Assembly: GCF_007341385.1 (NCBI RefSeq)
Contig: NZ_VJYD01000010.1
Coordinates: 124,001-188,000, forward strand
Origin: Flavobacterium daemonense
GTDB lineage: Bacteria > Bacteroidota > Bacteroidia > Flavobacteriales > Flavobacteriaceae
Direction: 5' to 3'
Length of the DNA stretch: 64,000 nucleotides
Under the pieces are notes generated by a model. That model searched no databases. It saw only the letters and a program-made list of their open reading frames with translations, and had not been told where the DNA came from. The translations under genes were made by a program, and so were the position numbers. Positions 16,305-24,069 of the stretch are shown piece by piece; position 1 is the stretch's first letter, and each line of letters starts with the position of its first letter.

Positions 16305-16964
16305 ATGTCGATTCAATCGAACTTAAATACAATTAAAGCAACTTTACCTGAACACGTAACCCTAGTTGCCGTTTCTAAAACTAAACCTGTTTCTGACTTA
16401 TTACAAGCCTATGAAGCTGGACAACGCATTTTTGGAGAAAATAAAATCCAAGAAATGACCGAGAAATGGGAACAAATGCCAAAAGACATTCAATGGCATA
16501 TGATTGGTCATGTTCAGTCCAATAAAGTCAAATTCATGGCGCCATATGTAACTTTGATTCATGGTGTTGACAGTTTGAAATTATTACAAGAAATCAACAA
16601 ACAAGCTTTAAAAAATAGTAGAATTATAGATTGTCTTCTTCAAATGTATATTGCTGAGGAAGAATCTAAGTTTGGCTTGGACGAAAATGAATTAAACGAA
16701 CTTTTAACTTCTGTTGAGTTTAAGGAGTTGAAAAATATTCGTATCTTGGGTTTAATGGGAATGGCAACTTTCACAGAAGACCAAAACCAAATCAAAAAGG
16801 AATTTACACATTTAAAATCGATTTTTGATTCGATAAAAGAGCTGAAAACTGAAAATTGTAATCTGAACACTATATCGATGGGAATGTCCGGAGATTATCA
16901 ATTGGCAATAGAATGCGGCAGTACAATGGTTCGTATTGGAAGCAGTATTTTTGGAGGACGATAA
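16305..16964 (+). CDS. yggS: YggS/PLPBP family pyridoxal-phosphate-binding protein
   Basis: A 219-residue alanine-racemase-like single-barrel protein that holds PLP and keeps vitamin B6 and amino-acid pools in balance. The PLP lysine is in LVAVSKTKPVSDL. FGENKIQEM, WHMIGHVQSNKVKFM and the C-terminal SMGMSGDYQLAIECGSTMVR phosphate-binding stretch are all present. The stop codon lies inside a 21-nt sequence that recurs, at 20 of 21 positions, across the stop codon of the next gene. Confidence 0.94.
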   Translation: MSIQSNLNTIKATLPEHVTLVAVSKTKPVSDLLQAYEAGQRIFGENKIQEMTEKWEQMPKDIQWHMIGHVQSNKVKFMAPYVTLIHGVDSLKLLQEINKQALKNSRIIDCLLQMYIAEEESKFGLDENELNELLTSVEFKELKNIRILGLMGMATFTEDQNQIKKEFTHLKSIFDSIKELKTENCNLNTISMGMSGDYQLAIECGSTMVRIGSSIFGGR

Positions 16965-16980
16965 TTTTTCAATATCAATG
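16960..16980 (+). repeat. Left copy of 21-nt direct repeat around S23-type gene
   Basis: Begins GATAATTTTTCAAT and contains the yggS stop codon. The second copy at 17392-17412 differs at one position and contains the stop codon of the four-helix-bundle gene. The copies are 432 bp apart. Confidence 0.75.
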
Positions 16981-17031
16981 GCAATTTCAAAAATCAATAT
17001 CAATGGCAATTTTAAAAATCAATATCAATTT
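16969..17031 (+). repeat. 25-nt tandem repeat, about 2.4 copies
   Basis: Two near-identical 25-nt units (16969-16993 and 16994-17018) with the core CAATATCAATGGCAATTT are followed by a partial third unit. They lie immediately upstream of the four-helix-bundle gene. The same CAATGGCAATT core recurs in the hairpin downstream of that gene. Confidence 0.8.
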
Positions 17032-17048
17032 AAAAGAGGAAATCTTAA

Positions 17049-17396
17049 ATGGAAAAAATATTCAATTTTGAAGATCGCTTAGTTCGTTTTGCAGGAGAAT
17101 GTATTTTCTTTACAAGACAATTAGAGAGACTATTTGAAAATGAATATTATAAAAATCAATTAATTCGATCATCAGGAAGTGCATCATTAAATTTTGGAGA
17201 AGCACAAGGTACAATAACTGACAAAGATTTTGTTTTTAAAGTTTCATTAGTTGTAAAAGAGTTAAAAGAGTCTAGAAACTCATTAAAAATTTTAGATTAT
17301 ATTAAAGAAGGCGATAACGGTAAAAGAAGCAAACTTCTAATTGAAGTAGAGCAATTAATCGCAATTTCATCAAAAATGATAATAAATAAAAGATAA
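17049..17396 (+). CDS. Four-helix-bundle protein (23S rRNA intervening-sequence / S23 type)
   Basis: A 115-residue all-helical protein of the S23-type family first noted inside 23S rRNA intervening sequences. The same fold is used by the accessory protein Avd of diversity-generating retroelements. Family marks are NQLIRSSGSASLNFGEAQG in the middle and VKELKESRNSLKILDYI after it. No reverse transcriptase, template repeat or rRNA gene is nearby, so it is an orphan copy. The cellular role is unknown. The gene is bounded by direct repeats and flanked by CAATGGCAATT words on both sides, unlike neighbouring genes. Confidence 0.85.
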   Translation: MEKIFNFEDRLVRFAGECIFFTRQLERLFENEYYKNQLIRSSGSASLNFGEAQGTITDKDFVFKVSLVVKELKESRNSLKILDYIKEGDNGKRSKLLIEVEQLIAISSKMIINKR

Positions 17397-17412
17397 TTTT
17401 TCAATTTCAATG
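17392..17412 (+). repeat. Right copy of 21-nt direct repeat
   Basis: Matches 16960-16980 at 20 of 21 positions and spans the stop codon of the four-helix-bundle gene. Confidence 0.75.
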
Positions 17413-17413
17413 A

Positions 17414-17477
17414 CAATGGCAATTACAATAACAATTTTCAAAATTGATATTGAGTTTTGATATTGTAATTGCCATTG
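17414..17477. repeat. Inverted repeat with perfect 17-bp arms
   Basis: The arms 17414-17430 and 17461-17477 (CAATGGCAATTACAATA and its complement) are perfect. The 30-nt loop holds a smaller AATTTTCAAAATT hairpin. It sits between the four-helix-bundle gene and the exonuclease gene, where it could act as a terminator or RNA stability element. Confidence 0.8.
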
Positions 17478-17499
17478 ATTTTTGACATTGACATTGAAT

Positions 17500-18861
17500 A
17501 TGTACGCGATATTAGACATAGAAACCACTGGAGGACAATTTAATGAAGAAGGAATTACTGAAATCGCCATCTACAAATTTGATGGACATGAAGTAGTTGA
17601 CCAATTCATAAGCCTTGTCAATCCCGAAATTCCGATTCAGCCTTTTGTTGTAAAACTGACTGGAATCAATAATGCTATGTTGCAGTCTGCTCCAAAGTTT
17701 TTTGAAGTTGCAAAACGTATCATCGAAATAACTTCAGACTGTGTTATTGTTGCTCATAATGCCTCTTTTGACTACAGAATTCTTCGTACAGAATTCAGAC
17801 GTTTAGGGTATGATTTCGAAGCTAAAACACTTTGCACAGTCGAATTAGCTAAAAAATTAATTCCAGAACAACCTTCATACAGTTTAGGAAAGCTAGTTCG
17901 TGCACTTGGAATCCCAATGGCCGACAGACATCGCGCCAGCGGAGACGCCATGGCAACAACAAAGCTTTTTAAAATGCTTTTGGAAAAAGATGTCGAAAAA
18001 ACAATCGTAAAAGATTTTATAAAACTGGAAGTCGAAAAAGGAATTGCACCAAAATTCCTTGATCTTTTAAGCCAAATGCCAACTAAAACTGGTGTTTATT
18101 ATATTTATAACGAAAGTGGATCTCTGATTTACATTGGCAAAAGCCAAAATATCAAAAAAAGAATCAATCAGCATTTTACTGGTATCACCACAAAAAGCAA
18201 AAAAATTCAAGCCGAAGTTTTCACCATAACTTATGATGAAACCGGAAGTGAATTAATTGCGCTTTTAAAAGAAAGTGAAGAAATAAAAATTAATCGTCCG
18301 CGTCACAATCGCGCTCAGCGAAAAACAATTTTTCAATATGCTTTGTATGCCGAGAAAGATGAGCAAGGATATTTGAACTTAAAACTTGAAAAAGCTGACG
18401 GAAGAAAAAAAGAAATAACTTCTTTTGCTTCCTTACAAGAGGGAAAAAATGCACTTTTCAGATATACAGCAAAATATCATTTGTGTCAAAAACTTACCGG
18501 ATTATATCAAACTAAAAAAGAGTGTTTTCAGTATAAAATTAAAGAATGTGACGGCGCATGCATTGGCGAAGTTACGCCCGAAATTTATAATTTGAGAGTG
18601 CAACAATTCATTTCTGAAAACAGTTTTGAAAACAAAAGCATGATTCTCATTGATAGAGGCCGCAATATAAATGAGCGAAGCGCTGTATTAATAGAAAACG
18701 GGATTTATAAAGGTTACGCTTATTTTGACCTTAATTATCAGATTACTAATATCGATATTCTAAAAAATATCCTGACTCCGATGCAACATAATCGCGACGT
18801 CAAAAACATCATTCAAAGTTATATTCGTAAAAGTAAATCGTTAAAAATTCTTCATTTTTAA
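17500..18861 (+). CDS. DEDDh exonuclease fused to UvrC-like GIY-YIG nuclease
   Basis: A 453-residue two-domain nuclease. Residues 1-165 form a DnaQ-type 3'-5' exonuclease: DIETTG (Asp6, Glu8), HNASFD (Asp91) and HRASGDAMAT (His144, Asp149). Residues about 196-275 form a GIY-YIG nuclease: GVYYIYNESGSLIYIGKS and Arg221. Beyond that, four cysteines at 329, 342, 350 and 354 are spaced 13, 8 and 4, close to the cysteine cluster of UvrC. Such fusions are known in several phyla and are thought to act in DNA repair beside UvrABC; this is inference. The ATG at 17500 is chosen because it starts the exonuclease fold directly. Confidence 0.88.
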   Translation: MYAILDIETTGGQFNEEGITEIAIYKFDGHEVVDQFISLVNPEIPIQPFVVKLTGINNAMLQSAPKFFEVAKRIIEITSDCVIVAHNASFDYRILRTEFRRLGYDFEAKTLCTVELAKKLIPEQPSYSLGKLVRALGIPMADRHRASGDAMATTKLFKMLLEKDVEKTIVKDFIKLEVEKGIAPKFLDLLSQMPTKTGVYYIYNESGSLIYIGKSQNIKKRINQHFTGITTKSKKIQAEVFTITYDETGSELIALLKESEEIKINRPRHNRAQRKTIFQYALYAEKDEQGYLNLKLEKADGRKKEITSFASLQEGKNALFRYTAKYHLCQKLTGLYQTKKECFQYKIKECDGACIGEVTPEIYNLRVQQFISENSFENKSMILIDRGRNINERSAVLIENGIYKGYAYFDLNYQITNIDILKNILTPMQHNRDVKNIIQSYIRKSKSLKILHF

Positions 18862-18891
18862 CACCGCAAAACTTTCATTATCTTTAATGAT

Positions 18892-19734
18892 ATGAAAAAG
18901 CAAAAATCGCAATACGAGATATTTAGAGAAAAAGTCAAAATTATCCTTTATGGTACAAATACTATTTTAGGACGAATGTTTGATTTAGTCCTTCTTGGAC
19001 TCATACTTCTCAGCGTGCTTTTGGTTATGCTTGACACCGTCGAAGGAATTAACCAAAAATATCATAATCAGTTACTTGTATGCGAGTGGATTATAACTGT
19101 ATTTTTTACTATCGAATATATTTTAAGAATCATTTCCATTCAGAAACCAGTAAAATATATTTTCAGTTTTTATGGAATAATCGATTTGCTAGCCATTTTG
19201 CCAATGTATCTTTCGATATTTTTCCCAGCTACAAACGTGCTCACAATTGTTCGCGTACTTCGTTTTTTACGATTATTCAAAATTCTGCATATTCCTCAAA
19301 TCTCGCATCAATCTGCACAGTTAAAAGAAGCGCTCGACAACAGCAAAGAAAAGATTCTTGTTTTTATCTATTTTGTCGTTATTAGCGCTGTCATCATTGG
19401 ATCATTAATGTATGTTGTAGAAGGCAAAGAAAGTGGTTTTACCAGTATTCCAGTCGGAATTTATTGGTCAATTGTAACTTTGACGACCGTTGGTTATGGA
19501 GATATTTCACCAATTACGCCTCTCGGTCAATTCTTAGCATCACTCGTAATGATAATGGGTTACGGAATTATCGCTGTCCCAACCGGAATCGTAACGGCCG
19601 AATTTGCCAAAACAAGCTTAAGAAACAGTGCAGTAAGCACAAAAAAAGCATGCACAAAATGCGGTGCGCAAGTTCATTTTGATAATGCAAAATATTGTTA
19701 TCAATGCGGAAAAACATTACCTAATAATTTATGA
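18892..19734 (+). CDS. Voltage-gated-type potassium channel with C-terminal zinc ribbon
   Basis: A 280-residue membrane protein with six predicted helices. The S4-like helix carries spaced arginines (VRVLRFLRLFK, Arg121/124/127). The pore contains the selectivity filter TTVGYGD at 198-204 and is followed by the inner helix SLVMIMGYGIIAVPTGIV. The soluble tail ends in a zinc ribbon, CTKCGAQ and CYQCGK (Cys254, 257, 269, 272). It probably forms a tetrameric K+ channel in the inner membrane. The zinc ribbon may regulate it or help assembly. It starts 30 bp after the exonuclease gene. Confidence 0.88.
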   Translation: MKKQKSQYEIFREKVKIILYGTNTILGRMFDLVLLGLILLSVLLVMLDTVEGINQKYHNQLLVCEWIITVFFTIEYILRIISIQKPVKYIFSFYGIIDLLAILPMYLSIFFPATNVLTIVRVLRFLRLFKILHIPQISHQSAQLKEALDNSKEKILVFIYFVVISAVIIGSLMYVVEGKESGFTSIPVGIYWSIVTLTTVGYGDISPITPLGQFLASLVMIMGYGIIAVPTGIVTAEFAKTSLRNSAVSTKKACTKCGAQVHFDNAKYCYQCGKTLPNNL

Positions 19735-19766
19735 AGCTAATCCAGCTGTACTTTGCAACTCCTCCT

Positions 19767-19774
19767 TATCTTTG
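19767..19774 (+). promoter_or_regulatory. Possible promoter element ahead of miaA
   Basis: TATCTTTG matches TAnnTTTG within the 156-bp gap upstream of miaA and would give a leader of about 110 nt. The only TTG upstream is too close (11 nt), so support is weak. Confidence 0.3.
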
Positions 19775-19890
19775 TTGTTTTTTTAAAGGCATAAAAGGAG
19801 CTTCTCACGAAACATCGGGAGTCGCTCTTTACACCAAAAAAACTAACAAACATAAGTCCGGGGTTTCCATTTCCATCTGGGCTAAAAAAT

Positions 19891-20814
19891 ATGAAATACT
19901 TAATTACCATTGTCGGACCAACAGCTATAGGCAAAACAGCCTTGAGTATTGCTTTGGCACAACATTTTCAATGCGAAATCGTCTCTTGCGACAGCCGTCA
20001 GTTTTTTAAAGAAATGACAATTGGAACAGCAGTACCAAGCCAAGAAGAATTAAATTCGGCAAAACATCATTTTATTCAAAACAAATCCATTTTTGAAAAT
20101 TATACTGTTGGCGATTACGAAAAAGAAGCTTTAGCCAAAATTGAAGAACTATTTCAAAACAACGATTTTGTAATTCTTATTGGCGGTTCAGGATTGTATG
20201 TTGATGCTGTTTTAAAAGGTTTCGACGAATTTCCTGAAATTGATCCAAAAGTCCGCGAAGAAGTAAATTCCAATTATGAAAAATTCGGAATTGAATATCT
20301 TCAGGAAAAATTAAAAGATTTAGACCCTGATTATTATCAAAAAATCACATTAGAAAATCCGCAAACTTTACAAAATCCGCAACGAATGATGCGTTTTGTC
20401 GAAGTTTGTATTGGAGCTCAAAAGCCATATTCTTCATTCCTAAATCAAAAGAAAAACAATAGAAACTTCACACCTATTTTAATTGGTTTAGATGCCGAAA
20501 GAGAAATAATTTACAACCGAATCAATCAGCGTGTTGACATTATGATGAACGAAGGCTTATTGGAAGAAGCAAAATCCGTATACCCAAACAAGGCTTTAAA
20601 TGCCCTGCAAACAGTGGGTTATAGAGAATTATTCAGTTATTTTGATGGAGAATTTAGTTTGCCATTTGCCATAGAAGAAATCAAAAAAAATACCCGAAGA
20701 TTTTCTAAAAGGCAATTGACGTGGTTTAAACGAAATGAAAGCACAAAATGGTTTGATTACAATACAGATAAACAGACGATATTTGATTACATAAATTTAA
20801 AATTGAAAAGCTAA
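19891..20814 (+). CDS. miaA: tRNA dimethylallyltransferase
   Basis: Adds the dimethylallyl group to A37 of tRNAs reading codons that start with U. The 307-residue length is normal. The P-loop GPTAIGKTALSIALA, the SCDSRQFFKEMTIGTAVPS substrate loop, LIGGSGLYVDAVL, and LNALQTVGYRELFSYFDGE near the C-terminus are all present. The ATG at 19891 gives the standard start just before the P-loop. Confidence 0.96.
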   Translation: MKYLITIVGPTAIGKTALSIALAQHFQCEIVSCDSRQFFKEMTIGTAVPSQEELNSAKHHFIQNKSIFENYTVGDYEKEALAKIEELFQNNDFVILIGGSGLYVDAVLKGFDEFPEIDPKVREEVNSNYEKFGIEYLQEKLKDLDPDYYQKITLENPQTLQNPQRMMRFVEVCIGAQKPYSSFLNQKKNNRNFTPILIGLDAEREIIYNRINQRVDIMMNEGLLEEAKSVYPNKALNALQTVGYRELFSYFDGEFSLPFAIEEIKKNTRRFSKRQLTWFKRNESTKWFDYNTDKQTIFDYINLKLKS

Positions 20815-20863
20815 TTTTCTTACAAGATTTTATATATTTAGACTTGTTTCAAATTTGCTCCAA

Positions 20864-21526
20864 ATGAAAAAAATCCTACTTCTAATTTTTACTCTTTTAC
20901 TGAGTTATTCGTGCGAAATTCAATACGATGGCGAGACCAGAATCGTGGTTCAAGGTCAATTAATTGATAGAAATAATAATCCGCTGTCAGATAAAAAAAT
21001 TACGATAACGACATATTCTGACGACACATATGGTGGAAGCGATTTAATCAGCTACGCTAATACAGATGCTGAAGGGAGATTTACTTTGGTTTTTCCTGCA
21101 CCAAAAAGCGAAGAAATTTTTATACAGACCTCAATAAACGAACATCAAAATAACGGACTTCAATCTAAAATTATAAATGCACTGAAGAAAAATTTCAACA
21201 ATTATAAATTAGATCTTAAGCAAGTTGTTTTATACGAAACAAAAGACATTTCCCAATTAGACATTCTTTTAAATAAAGTATCTACAAACAAACAAATCAC
21301 AAATATTCATATTGAAGGTTTACAAGCTGGTTATTTTACTGATTTAACGACTGAAATAAACCAAAATCAATTGCTTACTACTCGCTTTGATGTAATTAAA
21401 AATCAAACCATAAATTTAAGTTATACACTCGTCGATTATACAGATCCCATAAAGACTGTCACTACAAATCAAAAAGCTGTTATCGAGATCAATTCTGAAA
21501 ATGTAATCCACACTATAACTTATTAA
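20864..21526 (+). CDS. Lipoprotein with carboxypeptidase-regulatory-like domain
   Basis: A 220-residue lipoprotein (MKKILLLIFTLLLSYSC, Cys17). After the signal comes VVQGQLIDRNNNPLSDKKITI, then NTDAEGRFTLVF, the pattern of the prealbumin-like CarboxypepD_reg fold found at the N-terminus of SusC and related proteins. The rest is beta-rich without a recognised family. The gene ends 2 bp before a small outer-membrane protein gene, so the pair may form one envelope unit. Confidence 0.72.
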   Translation: MKKILLLIFTLLLSYSCEIQYDGETRIVVQGQLIDRNNNPLSDKKITITTYSDDTYGGSDLISYANTDAEGRFTLVFPAPKSEEIFIQTSINEHQNNGLQSKIINALKKNFNNYKLDLKQVVLYETKDISQLDILLNKVSTNKQITNIHIEGLQAGYFTDLTTEINQNQLLTTRFDVIKNQTINLSYTLVDYTDPIKTVTTNQKAVIEINSENVIHTITY

Positions 21527-21528
21527 TT

Positions 21529-22131
21529 ATGAAGTTCAAAGTTTTATTCTTCTTATTCTGTTCGTTTTTTTTGCAATTTTCATATAGTCAGGAAACTGAA
21601 AATAAAAGCCCCGTTAAATTCAATCATGATTTTCGTATAAATGCGTTAATTCCGTCTAATTACGGCGACAACTTTTTAGCAAAAGCCAATGATGCAAAAT
21701 TAGGAATTGGAATGAATTTCAGCTTTTTGCGTATTTATGATTTTAAGCTTGGTATCGGTTATGATTATATTCCTTATTCATCAACTGATATTTCTATGAC
21801 AGGAAATATAAAAAACGCTGATTATCAAACCGTTTATGGAGATGTTGCTTATGAAATTAAAATAACGGACAAGCTCAATATTGAGCCTTATTTTGGTTTT
21901 GGAGGTCTAGAACTAAAATTTAGATCAGACGCAAGGGATTTTGGAAATCAAACCGGAAGCAATTTCAGAATTGGTTTTAATACCGATTATAAACTTGCCA
22001 AAAGATTATCAGGATTTATTGGTATTTGTTATTTAGGATCCAAACTGGACATTAGTACGTCTCCAGAATTTGTTTCCTTTTATCACAACGCAAAGATGTT
22101 TCAATTCAATATTGGTTTAAAAATTCACTAA
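21529..22131 (+). CDS. Small outer-membrane beta-barrel protein
   Basis: A 200-residue exported protein with a signal peptide (MKFKVLFFLFCSFFLQFSYS). About eight amphipathic strands follow, for example KLGIGMNFSFL, FKLGIGYDYIPY, YEIKITDKLNIEPYFGFGG and NFRIGFNTDYKLAKRLSGFIG, ending in an aromatic-rich strand. This is the OMP_b-brl style of Bacteroidetes. It starts 2 bp after the preceding lipoprotein gene, suggesting a shared transcript and perhaps a complex. Function unknown. Confidence 0.75.
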   Translation: MKFKVLFFLFCSFFLQFSYSQETENKSPVKFNHDFRINALIPSNYGDNFLAKANDAKLGIGMNFSFLRIYDFKLGIGYDYIPYSSTDISMTGNIKNADYQTVYGDVAYEIKITDKLNIEPYFGFGGLELKFRSDARDFGNQTGSNFRIGFNTDYKLAKRLSGFIGICYLGSKLDISTSPEFVSFYHNAKMFQFNIGLKIH

Positions 22132-22184
22132 TTTTGCGAAGGAATAATCAAATGTTATAATAGTTAAATCTCTACTGTATAAAA

Positions 22185-22400
22185 TTGAAATTTTTAAAAC
22201 TAATAGGAAATATTGTCGTTCTTTTTTGCACAGCTATTTTAACAATAACGTTTTCGATTGCGCTAAAGGAAAAAATTGAAAGACCGAATTTTAAAAATTT
22301 AAATACGAAAGAGTTCATATTATTTGGAATTCTACTATTGGCTCTAATTTTTGTTAACCTAAAAATAGTAATATCATTTTTCAAAAAATCCAAAACCTAA
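22185..22400 (+). CDS. Small two-helix membrane protein, hypothetical
   Basis: A 71-residue frame starting with TTG at 22185. It would have two hydrophobic helices (LIGNIVVLFCTAILTITFSI and FILFGILLLALIFVNLKIVI) around a polar linker, and a lysine-rich end. The composition looks like a real membrane protein, and no longer frame competes on the plus strand. The TTG start and lack of a recognised family keep confidence low. Confidence 0.45.
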   Translation: MKFLKLIGNIVVLFCTAILTITFSIALKEKIERPNFKNLNTKEFILFGILLLALIFVNLKIVISFFKKSKT

Positions 22401-22465
22401 ATTTATTTCTGTTAATCATTCTTAGATATAATCTAAAATCAACAATCTAAAATCTAAAATTAAAA

Positions 22466-23212
22466 ATGCCAATATCTCCTAATTTCACGTCAGTTTTAAG
22501 CAAAGACTGGGAAATCAATTTTACACAATGTACGCCAGCCGGTTTCTTAAAATATACTGATTTGTGCAATATTTTGCAATTAACCGCAGCAGCACATTCA
22601 GAAGTTGGAGGAATTAGCTTTTATGATATGCAGGAATTTCACCAAGCTTGGGTTTTAAGCCGAATGCGCGTGGAAGTTCATGCTTTACCAAAATGGCAGG
22701 ATGTTGTAACCGTAAAAACCTGGATTAACAGTCTAGAAAATTCACGTTCGGTTCGTGCATTAGAAATGTATGTAAACGGAAAAAAAATAGTGGGTTGCGA
22801 AACCTATTGGGCTGTTTTTAATACACGAGCGCGTCGTCCGGAAGCTTTGGCTTTGCCTTACGAGCATTTCGAGTTATTCCCAGAAAACAGAGCAACTGAA
22901 GAAGGTTTTTCGAAAATAAACATCAACCACGAAAAAGAAGCAGTTTTTGAAAAAACCGTTTATTTATCTGATTTAGACATTGTAAACCACGTAAATAATG
23001 TAAAATATTTGGAATGGTGCCTTGATCATGTTGATTCAAAAAGAATCATGAAACAAGAAGTTAAAAGTTTCGAAATGAATTTCATGAAAGAGCTTTCGCT
23101 AAAAGACAATGTAGTTATTCACGAAAGCGAAGATGATGATCACACTACCGCAACTTTCAGCATTACAAAAGACGAGAAAACTTGTTTTGCTTTGGAATTG
23201 CATTGGAAATAA
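22466..23212 (+). CDS. Acyl-ACP thioesterase
   Basis: Hydrolyses acyl-acyl-carrier-protein to release fatty acids. The 248 residues form two hot-dog repeats. The catalytic segment in the second, SDLDIVNHVNNVKY (168-181), is the DxNxHVNN motif of plant FatA/FatB and bacterial relatives. The first repeat contains FHQAWVLSRMRVEV. A run of ATCTAAAATC words lies directly upstream of the ATG, like that at 160-185. A terminator follows at 23303-23328. Confidence 0.9.
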   Translation: MPISPNFTSVLSKDWEINFTQCTPAGFLKYTDLCNILQLTAAAHSEVGGISFYDMQEFHQAWVLSRMRVEVHALPKWQDVVTVKTWINSLENSRSVRALEMYVNGKKIVGCETYWAVFNTRARRPEALALPYEHFELFPENRATEEGFSKININHEKEAVFEKTVYLSDLDIVNHVNNVKYLEWCLDHVDSKRIMKQEVKSFEMNFMKELSLKDNVVIHESEDDDHTTATFSITKDEKTCFALELHWK

Positions 23213-23302
23213 ATTTCTCGTACTTCACTTTTTCGCAATATTGTCATTTCGACGCTCGGGAAATGACAAGGTTGTACAGAATTTCACTCTTCTAAACATA
23301 AA

Positions 23303-23328
23303 AAAAGCTCTGATTTCTCAGAGCTTTT
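23303..23328. terminator. Terminator between thioesterase and rprY
   Basis: AAAAGCTCTGA and TCAGAGCTTTT form an 11-bp stem with a 4-nt loop between two convergent genes, so it probably works in both directions. Confidence 0.85.
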
Positions 23329-23349
23329 ATATATTATTTAGGATGAATA

Positions 23350-24066
23350 TTATTCAGTTACCTTGCTTTTTACAACTAATCTGAATCCTTCTCCGTGAAT
23401 GTTTAAGATTTCAACATCTTCATCTGCTTTTAGATATTTTCTAAGTTTAGCGATGTAAACATCCATACTTCTTGAAGTAAAGTAGTTGTCATCTCTCCAG
23501 ATTTTTGTCAATGCTAATTCTCTTGGCATTAAATCATTTTCATGAAGGATAAGCATTTTAAGCAATTCATTTTCTTTTGGAGACAATTTAATTGGCTCTT
23601 CATCTTGGAAAGTCAAGAATCTTAATTTTGAATTTAAGTGGAACTTACCAATGTTAAACTCAAATTGCACTTGCTCCGCTTTATTATCTGCAGATTTTCT
23701 TTGGATAATCGCTTTGATTTTCATCAATAGAACCTCTGAATCAAAAGGTTTATTTAAATAATCGTCAGCACCAGCTTTATATCCTTTCAAAACATCCTCT
23801 TTCATTGATTTTGCTGTCAAGAAAATAATCGGCACTTCGCTGTTTTTCTCTCTAATTTCTTTGGCTAAAGTATAACCATCTTTATAAGGCATCATTACAT
23901 CAAGAATGCATAAATCATATACATCTTTCTTGAATTTTTCGAAACCTTCCATACCGTTTTTAGCTAAAGTAACTTCAAAGTCATTTAACATTAGATAATC
24001 TTTAAGAACTGCCCCAAAATTTAGGTCATCTTCTACTAAAAGTATTCTTTTGTTACTATTTTCCAT
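23350..24066 (-). CDS. rprY: OmpR-type response regulator, RprY-like
   Basis: A 238-residue two-component regulator. The receiver domain has the acidic pocket LLVEDD, the phosphorylated Asp56 in CILDVMMPYKDG, and the switch residues in IIFLTAKS and YLNKPF. The C-terminal winged helix is LSPKENELLKMLILHENDLMP, then SRSMDVYIAKLRKYL and ILNIHGEGFRLV. It ends a two-gene operon with the sensor kinase (3-bp gap). The best-known relative is RprY of Bacteroides; the regulon here is unknown. Confidence 0.9.
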   Translation of the reverse strand: MENSNKRILLVEDDLNFGAVLKDYLMLNDFEVTLAKNGMEGFEKFKKDVYDLCILDVMMPYKDGYTLAKEIREKNSEVPIIFLTAKSMKEDVLKGYKAGADDYLNKPFDSEVLLMKIKAIIQRKSADNKAEQVQFEFNIGKFHLNSKLRFLTFQDEEPIKLSPKENELLKMLILHENDLMPRELALTKIWRDDNYFTSRSMDVYIAKLRKYLKADEDVEILNIHGEGFRLVVKSKVTE

Positions 24067-24069
24067 ATT

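Noticed and set aside
17049..17396. Diversity-generating retroelement, because the S23 fold resembles Avd
   Set aside because: No reverse transcriptase, template repeat or variable target gene within the window.
22172..22393. 73-codon minus-strand frame opposite the small membrane protein
   Set aside because: A shadow of the plus-strand frame; the plus frame has better membrane-helix pattern and gene direction.
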